Of a DNA stretch of 64,000 bases, positions 1 to 9,414 are shown piece after piece. A model generated the notes under the pieces. That model was not told where the DNA came from. It saw only the letters and a list, made by a program, of their open reading frames with translations, and ran no database searches. The DNA comes from Pseudoxanthomonas sp. GM95. Lineage in GTDB: Bacteria; Pseudomonadota; Gammaproteobacteria; Xanthomonadales; Xanthomonadaceae. The DNA lies in the NCBI RefSeq assembly GCF_900109775.1, contig NZ_FOAX01000002.1, positions 1,364,001 through 1,428,000 on the forward strand, in the 5' to 3' direction. Made by a program: the position numbers and the translations under genes. Within the stretch, counting starts at the first letter, position 1; each line of letters begins with the position of its first letter.

Positions 1-300
1 CGCCGGCGTGCCGGGGGTGACGATGAAGTCCGCGCCGGCGCCCACGCACTGGCCGATCTGGTCGATGGTCAGCACCGTGCCGGCGCCGATGGCGAAGCCC
101 GGCAGCTCCTTCTTCAGCGTGGCCAGCGCTTCCATCGCCACCGGCGTGCGCAGGGTCAGCTCGATCACCGGCAGGCCGCCTTCCAGCAGCGCGTTGGCCA
201 CGCCGCGGGCCTGGTCCAGGGTGTCCACGGCCACCACGGGCAGGATGCCGGCGGAGGACAGGAGGTCTTCGGTCTGCTGCTGGCGCTTGGAGATGATCAT
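1..300 (-). CDS. eda: KDPG aldolase (Eda), N-terminal part, cut by window edge
   Basis: Cleaves 2-keto-3-deoxy-6-phosphogluconate to pyruvate and glyceraldehyde 3-phosphate, the last step of the Entner-Doudoroff pathway. The leftward frame opens with ATG at 300 and stays open to the window edge, giving 100 of an expected 205-215 residues. The visible part has the aldolase beta/alpha-barrel start, with VIELTLRT containing the catalytic-site Glu (residue 47) and later an FIVTPG segment; the Schiff-base lysine lies beyond the window. An AGGA ribosome site precedes the ATG, and edd ends 43 bases upstream on the same strand, so glk-edd-eda looks like one transcription direction. Partial only because of the window boundary. 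Confidence 0.9.
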   Translation of the reverse strand, partial: MIISKRQQQTEDLLSSAGILPVVAVDTLDQARGVANALLEGGLPVIELTLRTPVAMEALATLKKELPGFAIGAGTVLTIDQIGQCVGAGADFIVTPGTPA

Positions 301-343
301 CGGTGTGTCCTGTGCGGAAAGAGGAGGCGGCGCGTGGCGCCGG

Positions 344-2254
344 TCAGGCGTCCTTGGCTTCGTGCGGCGCGCTTGCGGCGGCCGGGGTGTCGCCGAGTTC
401 GTATTCGGCATCCACTTCCCAGCCGTGCTCGGGCGAGGGCGGGCCGCAGGAAATCGACAGCGCGCCCTGGTCGGCCGGGCTCACGACCGCGCGGCTGAAG
501 GCGAACAGGTTGCGGCCCATGTCGTGCGAGGGCGTGGCGGTGTCGGCGGCAAGCGTGCGCAGCTTCCATTCCTCGGCATCGACCTGCGCCTCCAGGATGC
601 CGGCCTCGGCATCGAGCAGGATCATGTCGCCTTCGCGCAGGCGGGCGATCGGCCCACCGCTTGCGGCTTCGGGGGTCAGGTGGATGGCCGCGGGGAACTT
701 GCCCGATGCGCCGGACAGGCGGCCATCGGTGAGCAGCGCCACACGGCGGCCCTGGTTCTGCAGCAGGCCCAGCAGCGGTGCCAGCGAATGCAGTTCCGGC
801 ATGCCGTTGGCCTTCGGGCCCTGATAGCGCACCACGGCGACAAAGTCGTGCGGCAGCACGCCGGCAGCATGCAGCTTGTTGAGACTGCGCGGATCGTCCA
901 CCACCACGGCCGGGGCATGGATGCGGCGGTATTCGGGCTTCACGGCCGAGGTCTTGATCAGCGAGCGGCCCAGGTTGCCGCGCAGCAGGCGCAGCCCGCC
1001 CTGGGCTTCGAACGCGTTGGACACCGGACGCACCACGGCTTCGTCGGCGCTGGCGGCGATGCCGGGCGCGTAGGCCAGGCGGCCGTCGCTGATGCGCGGC
1101 TCGTCGCAGAATGCGCGCATGCCGCCGGCCACGATGGTGGGGATGTCATGCATCATTCCGGCGTCGAGCAGTTCGCGGAACACGAACTGGGTGCCGCCGG
1201 CCGCGGCAAAGCGGTTCACGTCGGCCTCGCCGTTGGGATAGACCCGCGCCAGCAGCGGCACGGTCTGCGAGATCTCGTCGATGTCGTCCCAGGTCAGGAG
1301 GATGCCCGCGGCGCGCGCCACGGCGACCCAGTGGATGGTGTGGTTGGTCGAACCGCCGGTGGCCATCAGCGCGACGATCGCGTTGACGATGGCGCGTTCG
1401 TCGATCAGGTGGCCGATCGGGCGGTAATCGTCGCCCAGTGCGGTGATGTGCAGGGCGCGCTCAGCCGCCGCGCGGGTCAGTGCATCGCGCAGTGGCGTAT
1501 CGGGATTGACGAAGGAGCTGCCCGGCAACTGCAGGCCCATCGCTTCGAGCAGGGTCTGGTTGGAGTTGGCGGTGCCGTAGAAGGTGCAGGTGCCGGCGGC
1601 GTGGTAGCTGGCCGATTCGGCTTCCAGCAGTTCCTCGCGCGTGGCTTCGCCTGCGGCGTAGCGCTCGCGCACGGCGGCCTTTTCCTTGTTCGGTATGCCC
1701 GGCGTCATCGGCCCGGCCGCGGCGAACACCGCCGGCAGGTGGCCGAAGGCCAGTGCACCGATCAGCAGGCCTGGCACGATCTTGTCGCACACGCCCAGAT
1801 AGAGCGCGGCGTCGAACATGTCGTGGCTGAGCGAGACCGCCGTGGACTGGGCGATCACGTCGCGCGAGAACAGCGACAGCTCCATGCCCGGACGGCCCTG
1901 GGTCACGCCGTCGCACATCGCCGGCACGCCGCCTGCGACCTGCGCGGTGGCGCCCATGTCGCGGGCGATCTGGCGGATCACCTCTGGATACGACTCGAAC
2001 GGCTGGTGCGCCGAGAGCATGTCGTTGTAGGCGGTGATGATGCCCAGGTTGGGCGTCACGTCCGCACGCAGCCGGCCCTTGTCGGTCGGGCCGCTGGCGG
2101 CGAAGGCATGGGCGAGGTTGCCGCAGCTCAGGCGGGTGCGCTGCGGGCCGGTCTTGAGGATGGCGTCGATGCCGTCCAGGTAGGCTTGGCGCGGTTGCGC
2201 GCTGCGGCGGCGGATACGGTCGGTGACGGCTTCGATACGCGGATGCAGGGTCAT
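344..2254 (-). CDS. edd: Phosphogluconate dehydratase (Edd)
   Basis: Dehydrates 6-phosphogluconate to KDPG in the Entner-Doudoroff pathway; an IlvD/Edd-family iron-sulfur enzyme. The 636-residue protein shows family motifs in order: MCDGVTQG at about 113, GVCDK (Cys156) and GTCTFYGTANSN (Cys223), the cysteines expected to hold the [4Fe-4S] cluster. The frame is open for 27 more codons upstream, but the ATG at 2254 starting MTLHPRIEAV matches the normal N-terminus of the family, so I chose it. It lies between glk and eda, all leftward. A hairpin between glk and edd suggests edd-eda may also have its own promoter. Confidence 0.95.
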   Translation of the reverse strand: MTLHPRIEAVTDRIRRRSAQPRQAYLDGIDAILKTGPQRTRLSCGNLAHAFAASGPTDKGRLRADVTPNLGIITAYNDMLSAHQPFESYPEVIRQIARDMGATAQVAGGVPAMCDGVTQGRPGMELSLFSRDVIAQSTAVSLSHDMFDAALYLGVCDKIVPGLLIGALAFGHLPAVFAAAGPMTPGIPNKEKAAVRERYAAGEATREELLEAESASYHAAGTCTFYGTANSNQTLLEAMGLQLPGSSFVNPDTPLRDALTRAAAERALHITALGDDYRPIGHLIDERAIVNAIVALMATGGSTNHTIHWVAVARAAGILLTWDDIDEISQTVPLLARVYPNGEADVNRFAAAGGTQFVFRELLDAGMMHDIPTIVAGGMRAFCDEPRISDGRLAYAPGIAASADEAVVRPVSNAFEAQGGLRLLRGNLGRSLIKTSAVKPEYRRIHAPAVVVDDPRSLNKLHAAGVLPHDFVAVVRYQGPKANGMPELHSLAPLLGLLQNQGRRVALLTDGRLSGASGKFPAAIHLTPEAASGGPIARLREGDMILLDAEAGILEAQVDAEEWKLRTLAADTATPSHDMGRNLFAFSRAVVSPADQGALSISCGPPSPEHGWEVDAEYELGDTPAAASAPHEAKDA

Positions 2255-2375
2255 GGCGGGCAGCTTGTGACGGACTCGGGAAGGAGGTCGCGCGCCTTGC
2301 TGTGGAGACCAGTGACAATACCAGTTGGTCCGCAACTTACCGCTGGCGCAGCGCTTGACCGGATTCTAGCGCGAT

Positions 2376-2400
2376 ATCGCCAGCCAAGTGGGCTGGCGAT
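2376..2400 (-). terminator. Perfect 10-bp hairpin after glk
   Basis: Arms ATCGCCAGCC and GGCTGGCGAT are perfect complements around a 5-base loop, 23 bases beyond the glk stop in the direction of transcription. There is no clear U-tract, so this is either a weak terminator or an mRNA-stabilising hairpin that could set glk and edd at different levels. Confidence 0.45.
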
Positions 2401-2422
2401 ACGCATACCAATGCGAGTCCAG

Positions 2423-3451
2423 TCAGGCTTTCGCGGGCGCGGCCGGGGTTTCGCGCGGAACCCCGAAGGTTTCCACCGCGGTCGCGGCCGCGCCGAGCAG
2501 GCCGGGCTGCGCATGCAGGTTGGCCAGCACCGGAATGCCGCCCATGGCCGGCGCAAACCGGCCTTTGTGCTCGAAGCGCTGGCGGAAGCCCGAGCGCTGC
2601 AGCTGCGGCAGCAGGCGCGGCACCAGGCCGCCGCACAGGAACACGCCGTCCCAGGCGCCCAAGGTCAGCACCAGGTCGCCGGCGATCGCCCCGAACACCG
2701 CAAAAAACACATCCAGCGCATGCAGGCACAGGGCATCGCCTTCGGCCGCGCGCTTGGTGACATCGGCCGGCTTGAGCGGACCGGGATCTTCGCCGGCCAT
2801 CTCGCTCAGGGCGCGATGGATGTTGACCAGGCCGGGGCCGCAGATCAGGCGCTCGTTGGAGACGCGTCCGAACTGACGCGACAGGCGCTGCAGGATCTCG
2901 ATTTCTTCCGGGTTGCCCGGCGGGAAGCTCACGTGGCCGCCCTCGGTTTCCAGCGCGATGCGCTTGCTGTCGCGGATCAGCAAGCCGCCAGCGCCCAGGC
3001 CGGTGCCCGGGCCGATCACCGCGTAGGTCTTGTTCTTGGACAACGGCGCTGGCTTCCAGCGCGCCGGGCCGACCTGGGCCACATCGCCCGGGCCCAGCAG
3101 CGACACGGCCATGGCCTGCGCGGCGAAGTCATTGATCAGCTTGACCCCTTCGAACCCCAGCGTGGTGCGCAGGCGCGAGACCTTGATCACCCACGGATGG
3201 TTGGTGACGCGGGCTTCGTCGCCATCGACACGGCCGGCCACGGCGAACACGCCGTTGCGCGCCTTGGACCCGGTTTCATCCAGATAGTGCTTGGCCGCAT
3301 CGGCCAGGGACGGGAACTCGGCGACCACGTATTCCCGGACGCTCTCGGCCAGGAACGGTTGGTCGGCGGAGGTGTCGGCCAGCGCGAAGCGCGCGTTGGT
3401 GCCGCCGATATCGGCCAGCAGGACGCACTGCGCGGGGTCGGGTGAGGTCAT
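2423..3451 (-). CDS. glk: Glucokinase
   Basis: Phosphorylates glucose with ATP to feed the Entner-Doudoroff genes downstream. The 342-residue product has the bacterial glucokinase motifs: phosphate-1 loop DIGGTNARF at residues 14-22, INDFAAQAMA, phosphate-2 loop GPGTGLGAGGL and ETEGGHVSFPP. The frame extends 51 codons further upstream, but the ATG at 3451 places the nucleotide loop at its usual distance from the N-terminus and is preceded by an AGGA site, so I start there. It is divergent from the sugar-type ABC ATPase gene, with a LacI-type operator in the shared intergenic region, which fits carbohydrate-responsive control. Confidence 0.93.
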   Translation of the reverse strand: MTSPDPAQCVLLADIGGTNARFALADTSADQPFLAESVREYVVAEFPSLADAAKHYLDETGSKARNGVFAVAGRVDGDEARVTNHPWVIKVSRLRTTLGFEGVKLINDFAAQAMAVSLLGPGDVAQVGPARWKPAPLSKNKTYAVIGPGTGLGAGGLLIRDSKRIALETEGGHVSFPPGNPEEIEILQRLSRQFGRVSNERLICGPGLVNIHRALSEMAGEDPGPLKPADVTKRAAEGDALCLHALDVFFAVFGAIAGDLVLTLGAWDGVFLCGGLVPRLLPQLQRSGFRQRFEHKGRFAPAMGGIPVLANLHAQPGLLGAAATAVETFGVPRETPAAPAKA

Positions 3452-3763
3452 GCGGGAGTCCTGTTGCAAAGGTGATGAAGATGCGTGGCCCTGCGCGACG
3501 GCAGTGGCTGACCGCTGTGCGCGGCGGATGTTAGCGCGCGGCCCGTTCAGGCCACGTCCCGCATACGAATGCGAGGCAGGTTTCGACATGGCCCCCTCCG
3601 GCAAGTCGACGATTGGATGAGTGCGTCTTGAAAACGCTTACATGGCAGAATAGCGCGGCTTGCCGGCTTCCGTCACGGGTGCTGGCGTAGCCTTCGACAC
3701 CGCATCGCATGCAGGGAGGATCTGCCGCGATGCAGCAATCCGTTTCATGTCCCGGGAGTCACG
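3452..3763. promoter_or_regulatory. Divergent control region between glk and the ABC ATPase gene
   Basis: A 312-base region without a supportable gene. It must hold the leftward glk promoter and the rightward promoter of the ABC ATPase gene. The only clear signal is the LacI-type operator at 3629-3642. A TTGAAA hexamer at 3628-3633, overlapping the operator, could serve as a rightward -35 box, but the matching -10 (TAGCGC at 3651) is poor. Confidence 0.5.
3629..3642. promoter_or_regulatory. LacI-family type operator
   Basis: The 14-mer TGAAAACGCTTACA fits the palindrome TGNAANCGNTTNCA, the general shape of operators bound by LacI/GalR-family sugar regulators, with the central CG that contacts the hinge helix. 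It lies in the divergent region of glk-edd-eda and the ABC ATPase gene. Which regulator binds is not visible in this window. Confidence 0.5.
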
Positions 3764-4858
3764 ATGGCGAGTGTGCAGCTGGATCAGGTCCGCAAGGTCT
3801 ACGACAACGGCCAGGTGGCCGTGCAGGGCGCCAGTTTCGAGGTCGCCGATGGCGAACTGATGGTGCTGGTGGGGCCGTCGGGCTGCGGCAAGTCCACGCT
3901 GCTGCGCATGATCGCCGGGCTGGAAGACATCAGCGGCGGCACCCTCAAGATCGGCGAGCGCGTGGTCAACGACGTGGCGCCGAAGGATCGCGACATCGCG
4001 ATGGTGTTCCAGTCCTACGCGCTGTATCCGCACATGACCGTGGCCGAAAACCTGGCTTTCGGCCTGAAGCTGCGCAAGCACGACAAGGCCACGATCGACG
4101 CACGCATCAAGGCCGCCGCTGAAACCCTGGGTCTGACCGCGATGCTGGACAAGCTGCCCAAGGCGATGTCCGGTGGCCAGCGCCAGCGCGTGGCGTTGGG
4201 CCGTGCGCTGGTGCGCGAGCCGGCGGTGTTCCTGCTCGATGAGCCGCTGTCCAACCTGGACGCCAAGCTGCGCAACTCGGTGCGGACCGAAATCGCGCGC
4301 CTGCATCGCCAGCTGGGCACCACCATGATCTACGTCACCCACGACCAGGTCGAAGCGATGACGCTTGGCCAGCGGATCGTGGTGCTCAAGGACGGGCAGA
4401 TCCAGCAGATCGATACGCCCAAGGTGCTCTACGACCGTCCGGCCAACCTGTTCGTGGCCGGCTTCCTCGGCAGCCCGGCGATGAACTTCCTGCGCGGCCA
4501 GCTCGAAGGCAGCGTCGAACATGCCACGCTCGTCCAGGCCGACGGCCAACGCGCGTTGCTGGGCGCACTGCCGGCAGCGCTGTCCGACTGGCTCGGTCGC
4601 GAAGTGGTGATCGGCGTGCGTCCGGAAGACCTGCAGCCGGCGACCACGGGGGAGGCTGCGTTCCAGGCCGATGTCGAAGGCGTGGAATTCGTCGGCAACG
4701 AAGCCTTCCTGCACCTGCGCTTCGGTCCGCACCTGTTGGTCTCGCGCGTCGCGCCACAGGCCTCGCCCGAGGTCGGCGACCGGCTCTCGATGGCCTTACC
4801 GGCCGGGCGCCTGCATGTCTTCGACCCGGCCACCGAGCTGAGCATCGCCACGCGCTGA
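3764..4858 (+). CDS. ugpC: MalK/UgpC-type sugar ABC transporter ATP-binding protein
   Basis: ATPase subunit for a carbohydrate or glycerol-3-phosphate type importer. The 364 residues contain Walker A GPSGCGKST (37-45), Q-loop VFQSYALYP (81-89), signature MSGGQRQR (135-142), Walker B VFLLDEP (155-161), D-loop SNLDAKLR and switch His193, followed by a C-terminal TOBE-type regulatory domain as in MalK and UgpC. No permease or binding-protein gene is adjacent, so it is probably a shared ATPase serving transporters encoded elsewhere, as known for MsmK/UgpC-like proteins. Its placement opposite glk and next to a LacI-type operator supports a role in sugar uptake. The precise substrate cannot be read from the sequence. 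Confidence 0.85.
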   Translation: MASVQLDQVRKVYDNGQVAVQGASFEVADGELMVLVGPSGCGKSTLLRMIAGLEDISGGTLKIGERVVNDVAPKDRDIAMVFQSYALYPHMTVAENLAFGLKLRKHDKATIDARIKAAAETLGLTAMLDKLPKAMSGGQRQRVALGRALVREPAVFLLDEPLSNLDAKLRNSVRTEIARLHRQLGTTMIYVTHDQVEAMTLGQRIVVLKDGQIQQIDTPKVLYDRPANLFVAGFLGSPAMNFLRGQLEGSVEHATLVQADGQRALLGALPAALSDWLGREVVIGVRPEDLQPATTGEAAFQADVEGVEFVGNEAFLHLRFGPHLLVSRVAPQASPEVGDRLSMALPAGRLHVFDPATELSIATR

Positions 4859-4936
4859 GTCACGCTGGCTGCGGCGTAGGCTTTAGCAACTCCGGACGAT
4901 CAGGAAGCGCCGCCGGCCTGGCTTGGCGCGGGCGGC

Positions 4937-4942
4937 TATACT
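4937..4942 (+). promoter_or_regulatory. Possible -10 box for smc
   Basis: TATACT lies 135 bases before the smc start codon in the only sizeable gap upstream. No convincing -35 hexamer stands 16-18 bases away, so this is a weak call. Confidence 0.3.
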
Positions 4943-5076
4943 GCAGGATCGACGGCTGGTTTGTGTGCAATATTCCTCAAGCTAATCAGTGTATTGCGCG
5001 CCAGACGTCATCCTGATCATCACCTAAGTCAGCGCGCGCGAAACCGTGGCGCCGCTGTCCTGGAACCCTACGTCGC

Positions 5077-8000
5077 ATGCGCCTGTCCACGATCAAGCTG
5101 TCTGGCTTCAAATCCTTCGTCGATCCCACCACGTTGCACCTGCCGACCAACATGACCGGCGTGGTCGGTCCGAACGGGTGCGGCAAGTCCAACATCATCG
5201 ACGCGGTGCGCTGGGTCATGGGCGAAAGCTCGGCCAGCCGCCTGCGCGGCGACTCGCTGACTGACGTGATCTTTTCAGGTTCCTCGGCGCGCAAGCCGGT
5301 GTCGCAGGCCACGGTCGAGCTGATCTTCGACAACTCCGATCACACCATCTCCGGCGAATTCGCTGCGTTCAACGAGATCTCGGTCAAGCGCACCGTCAGC
5401 CGCGACGGCCAGAGCAACTACTACCTCAACGGCACCAAATGCCGCCGCCGCGACATCACCGACCTGTTCCTGGGGACCGGCCTGGGCCCGCGCAGCTACT
5501 CGATCATCGAGCAGGGCATGATCAGCCAGATCATCGAGGCGCGCCCGGAAGACCTGCGCGTGTATCTGGAGGAAGCCGCCGGCATCTCCAAGTACAAGGA
5601 GCGCCGCAAGGAAACCGAGACCCGCATCCGCCACACCCGCGAGAACCTGGAGCGCCTCACCGACCTGCGCGAGGAAGTGGACAAGCAGCTCGAACACCTC
5701 AAGCGCCAGGCGCGCCAGGCCGAGCAGTACCAAGCCCTGCAGGAAGAACGCCGGATCAAGGATGCGCAATGGAAGGCGCTGGAATACCGCGGCCTGGACG
5801 GCGACCTGCGCGGCCTGCGCGAAGGCCTGTCGGTCGAGGAAACCCGCCTGCAGCAGCTGATCGCAGAACAGCGCGAGGCCGAGGCCCAGATCGAAGGCGA
5901 CCGCCTGCGCCGCGATGAAGCGGTGGAAACCCTCAACCGCGCCCAGGCCGACGTCTACCAGGTCGGCAGCAACCTGGCCCGCATCGAGCAGCAGATCCAG
6001 CACCAGAAGGATCTCTCCAATCGCCTGGTCAAGGCCCAACAGGAAGCCCAGGCGCAGTTGGCCGAACTTGGCACCCACATCGACAGCGACACCGCGCGCC
6101 TGACCGTCCTGCGCGAATCGCTGGACGAAGCCGAGCCGCAGCTGGAGCAGCTGCGCGAGGACGACGTCATGCGCCAAGACGCGCTGCGCGAGGCCGAGGC
6201 GAAGCTGTCCGATTGGCAGGCGCGCTGGGAAGCGCACAACCGCGCCACCGCCGAATCCTCGCGTGCCGGCGAAGTCGAACGCACCCGTGTCGATTACCTG
6301 GATCGCCAGTCGCTGGAATCCGATCGCCGCCGCGAAGCGCTCAAGGCCGAGCGCGCCGGCCTGGACCTGGAGGCGCTGGCGTCGGCGTACGAGGCGCTGT
6401 TCGAAGACCACGAAATCAAGAAGGCCTCGCTGGACGAGCTCAACGAAGCGGTCGAGCTGCGCAAGCAGGCCGTGGACGAGTTCAGCGAGCGCCAGCGCAC
6501 GCTGCAGACGCAGCTAGCCGACGTGCGCAAGCACGCCCAGGCGGCACGCGGTCGCCTGTCCTCCCTGGAGACCCTGCAGCAGGCCGCGCTCGGCCAGGAG
6601 CAGGGCGCGGCGGTGGCGTGGCTCAAGGCGCGAGGGCTGGATTCGGCCACGCGCGTGGGCGAGGCGCTCACCGTTGACGCCGGCTGGGAAAACGCGGTCG
6701 AAGGCGCGCTCGGTCGCCTGATCGAAGGCGTGCTGGTTGAAGCGCCCGAATCGCTGGTCGAAGCCCTGGCCGACCTCGGCGAAGGCCGCATCGCGCTGGT
6801 CTCGCCGCAGGAAGGCAGCGAAACCTTCGCCGCGACCTCGCTGGCCGCCAAGGTGCAGGGCCCGCTGGCCGTGCGCCGCCTGTTGGCGCGCCTGCACGCG
6901 GCCGAAGACCTCACCGCCGCACGCGCGCTGCAGCCACAGCTGCCGGAAGGCGATGCGGTCATCACCAAGGGCGGCGAGCGCCTGGGCGAGGGCTGGATTC
7001 ACGTCCAGCGCTCCGGCGCGGCCAAGCAGGGCGCGCTGCTGCGCGAGCGCGAGATCCAGTCGCTGCGCGAAGAGATCGACACCCTGCAGGCCCGCGAAAC
7101 GCAGGCTGAGCAGGAACTGGTCAACCTGCGCGATGCCGCGCTGGCCGGCGAACAGGCGCGCGAGGAAGCCCAGCGCAGCCTGTATCAGGCGCACCGTGCC
7201 GTGTCCGAACTGGCCGGTCAGCTGCAGGGCCAGCAGGGCAAGCTCGATGCGGCGCGCAACCGCATCGACCGCATCGATGGCGAACTCGGCCAGCTCGGCC
7301 AGACGCTCGACGAAGCCCGCGATCAGGCCGCCGAAGCGCGCCTGCGCCTGGAAGACGCCGTCACCCGCATGGCCGACCAGGAAGACGCGCGGCAGCAGCT
7401 CGATGCCGAGCGCCGTGACTTCACCGGTGCCCGCGATGCCGCGCGCGAAGCGGCCCGCACCGTGCGCGAGGCCACGCACGCCCTTGCACTGACCCTGGAA
7501 TCGCAGCGCACCCAGGTGGCCTCGCTGACCCAGGCGCTGGAGCGCATGGGCGGCCAGCGCGGCCAATTGGATTCCCGTCTGGGCGAGATCACCCTGCAGC
7601 TCAACGAAGGCGACGACCCGGTGTCGTCGCTGGAATCCGAGCGCGAGAACGCGCTGCATGAGCGCGTGCGCACTGAGCGCGTGTTGACCGAGGCGCGCAC
7701 CGCGCTGGACGGCATCGACATCGGTCTGCGCCAGTACGAGCAGACCCGCCAGCAGCGCGACGAACAGGCGCTGGCTCAACGCGAGGCCATCGCCCAGCGC
7801 CGCCTGGACCAGCAGGCCCTCGTCCTCAAGGCCGAGCAGCTCTCCACTGCCGTGGAGCAGGCCGGTTTCGTGCTGGATGCGGTGATCGAAACCCTTCCCG
7901 AAGTGGCCAAGCTCTCGGACTGGGAACAGGCCGTGCAGCAGATCGATGGCCGCATGCGTCGCCTGGAGCCGGTCAACCTGGCCGCCATCCACGAGTACGG

Positions 8001-8580
8001 CGAGGCCAGCACCCGCAGCGAGTACCTGGAGTCGCAGAACGCCGACCTCACCGCTGCGCTGGAAACGTTGGAAGAAGCGATCCGCAAGATCGACCGCGAG
8101 ACCCGCGGCCGCTTCAAGGACACTTTCGACCGGGTCAATTCCGGCGTGCAGTCGCTTTATCCGCGCCTGTTCGGCGGTGGCCATGCCTACCTGGAACTGA
8201 CCGGTGAGGACCTGCTCGACACCGGCGTGACCATCATGGCGCGTCCACCGGGCAAGCGCGTGTCGAGCATCTCGCTGCTCTCCGGTGGCGAGAAGGCGAT
8301 GACCGCCGTGGCGCTGGTGTTCGCGATCTTCCAGCTCAATCCCGCACCGTTCTGCCTGCTGGACGAGGTGGACGCGCCGCTGGACGAAGCCAACGTCGGT
8401 CGCCTGGCCGCGATGGTCAAGGAGATGAGCGAGAAGGTGCAGTTCCTGTTCGTCAGCCACAACAAGGCGACGATGGAAGCGGCCAACCAGCTCTCCGGCG
8501 TGACCATGCGCGAGCCCGGCGTGTCGCGCCTGGTGTCGGTCGACCTGGCCGAAGCCTCGCGCCTGGCGGGCGCGGCGTAA
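5077..8580 (+). CDS. smc: Chromosome segregation ATPase SMC
   Basis: Condensin-type ATPase that loads with ScpA/ScpB and organises replicated chromosomes. The 1167 residues show the full SMC plan: N-terminal Walker A GPNGCGKSN (31-39), a first long coiled coil, a globular hinge at roughly 510-630, a second coiled coil, then the C-terminal signature LLSGGEKAM (about 1067) and Walker B CLLDEVDAPLD. Its presence shows the organism uses SMC rather than MukBEF. The start ATG gives MRLSTIKLSGFKSF, the normal SMC N-terminus. zipA follows 90 bases later on the same strand. Confidence 0.97.
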   Translation: MRLSTIKLSGFKSFVDPTTLHLPTNMTGVVGPNGCGKSNIIDAVRWVMGESSASRLRGDSLTDVIFSGSSARKPVSQATVELIFDNSDHTISGEFAAFNEISVKRTVSRDGQSNYYLNGTKCRRRDITDLFLGTGLGPRSYSIIEQGMISQIIEARPEDLRVYLEEAAGISKYKERRKETETRIRHTRENLERLTDLREEVDKQLEHLKRQARQAEQYQALQEERRIKDAQWKALEYRGLDGDLRGLREGLSVEETRLQQLIAEQREAEAQIEGDRLRRDEAVETLNRAQADVYQVGSNLARIEQQIQHQKDLSNRLVKAQQEAQAQLAELGTHIDSDTARLTVLRESLDEAEPQLEQLREDDVMRQDALREAEAKLSDWQARWEAHNRATAESSRAGEVERTRVDYLDRQSLESDRRREALKAERAGLDLEALASAYEALFEDHEIKKASLDELNEAVELRKQAVDEFSERQRTLQTQLADVRKHAQAARGRLSSLETLQQAALGQEQGAAVAWLKARGLDSATRVGEALTVDAGWENAVEGALGRLIEGVLVEAPESLVEALADLGEGRIALVSPQEGSETFAATSLAAKVQGPLAVRRLLARLHAAEDLTAARALQPQLPEGDAVITKGGERLGEGWIHVQRSGAAKQGALLREREIQSLREEIDTLQARETQAEQELVNLRDAALAGEQAREEAQRSLYQAHRAVSELAGQLQGQQGKLDAARNRIDRIDGELGQLGQTLDEARDQAAEARLRLEDAVTRMADQEDARQQLDAERRDFTGARDAAREAARTVREATHALALTLESQRTQVASLTQALERMGGQRGQLDSRLGEITLQLNEGDDPVSSLESERENALHERVRTERVLTEARTALDGIDIGLRQYEQTRQQRDEQALAQREAIAQRRLDQQALVLKAEQLSTAVEQAGFVLDAVIETLPEVAKLSDWEQAVQQIDGRMRRLEPVNLAAIHEYGEASTRSEYLESQNADLTAALETLEEAIRKIDRETRGRFKDTFDRVNSGVQSLYPRLFGGGHAYLELTGEDLLDTGVTIMARPPGKRVSSISLLSGGEKAMTAVALVFAIFQLNPAPFCLLDEVDAPLDEANVGRLAAMVKEMSEKVQFLFVSHNKATMEAANQLSGVTMREPGVSRLVSVDLAEASRLAGAA

Positions 8581-8670
8581 CGCGTTGCAGCAATCGCTGC
8601 GTCATCCAAGGGATGGATGCCGTGCGCCAAGCGTGGCACCATCTCGCCTGTTTCGGAGAAGGAGCGCCTG

Positions 8671-9399
8671 ATGTCGGATGTGTTGATGCTGCGGATCGGC
8701 ATCGCCGTGGTCGGCGTCATCCTGATTGCCGCGATGATCCTGTTCGGCCGGCCGAAGAAGCCGCCGCAGGGACGTCGCCTGGAATCGGGTGAGCGTGATC
8801 CGTCCCGCGTCGAGCCCAGCCTCGGCGGCGAGAACACCGGCTACGACGCGCAGTCCGACTACAACGGCGACGGCGTGGTCCAGCCTGACCTGGGCCTGGC
8901 CGATACCAGCAAGGCGGACAACGACCTGGGCAAGCGCCCGGGCCAAGATTTCGACAAGATCATCTCGCTGTACGTGGCGGCCAAGTCCGGCCAGATGCTG
9001 CGCGGCGAGGACATCGTGGTGGCGGCCGAGAAGACCGGTCTGACTTTCGGCCACATGAATGTGTTTCACCGCCTGATCGAGCATCACCCCGAGCGCGGGC
9101 CGGTCTTCAGCATGGCCAACATCATGCAGCCCGGCAGCTTCGACATGGCCGCGATCCGCGAGCTGGAAACCCCGGCGATTGCATTCTTCCTGACCCTGCC
9201 GGCGCCGATGACCGCGCTCGATGCCTGGGAAATGATGCTGCCCAACGTGCAGCGCATGGCCGAACTGCTTGACGGCGTGCTGCTGGACGACAGTCGCAAC
9301 GCGCTGGGCCGCCAGCGCATCCAGCACATCCGCGAAGAGCTGCGTGGCTACGACCGCCAGCACGAGGCGCCGCCGCTGAGCAAGACGCCGCGCTGGTAA
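8671..9399 (+). CDS. zipA: Cell division protein ZipA
   Basis: Inner-membrane anchor that tethers FtsZ polymers at the division site. The 242-residue protein has one N-terminal transmembrane helix (about residues 4-27, ending LFGRPKK), a short charged and glycine-rich linker, and a C-terminal FtsZ-binding domain from about residue 90 (FDKIISLYV, GQMLRGEDIVVA, FGHMNVFHR). The frame is open upstream, but the ATG at 8671 sits behind a GGAG site and places the membrane helix at the N-terminus. smc-zipA-ligA is a common gammaproteobacterial order; here two opposing OpgC-family genes separate zipA from ligA. Confidence 0.92.
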   Translation: MSDVLMLRIGIAVVGVILIAAMILFGRPKKPPQGRRLESGERDPSRVEPSLGGENTGYDAQSDYNGDGVVQPDLGLADTSKADNDLGKRPGQDFDKIISLYVAAKSGQMLRGEDIVVAAEKTGLTFGHMNVFHRLIEHHPERGPVFSMANIMQPGSFDMAAIRELETPAIAFFLTLPAPMTALDAWEMMLPNVQRMAELLDGVLLDDSRNALGRQRIQHIREELRGYDRQHEAPPLSKTPRW

Positions 9400-9414
9400 G
9401 GCGTTCGAACCGGC

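Noticed and set aside
8-3445. Open frame of 1145 codons on the plus strand
   Set aside because: It is antisense to edd and glk, has no family features and is a product of GC-rich codon bias.
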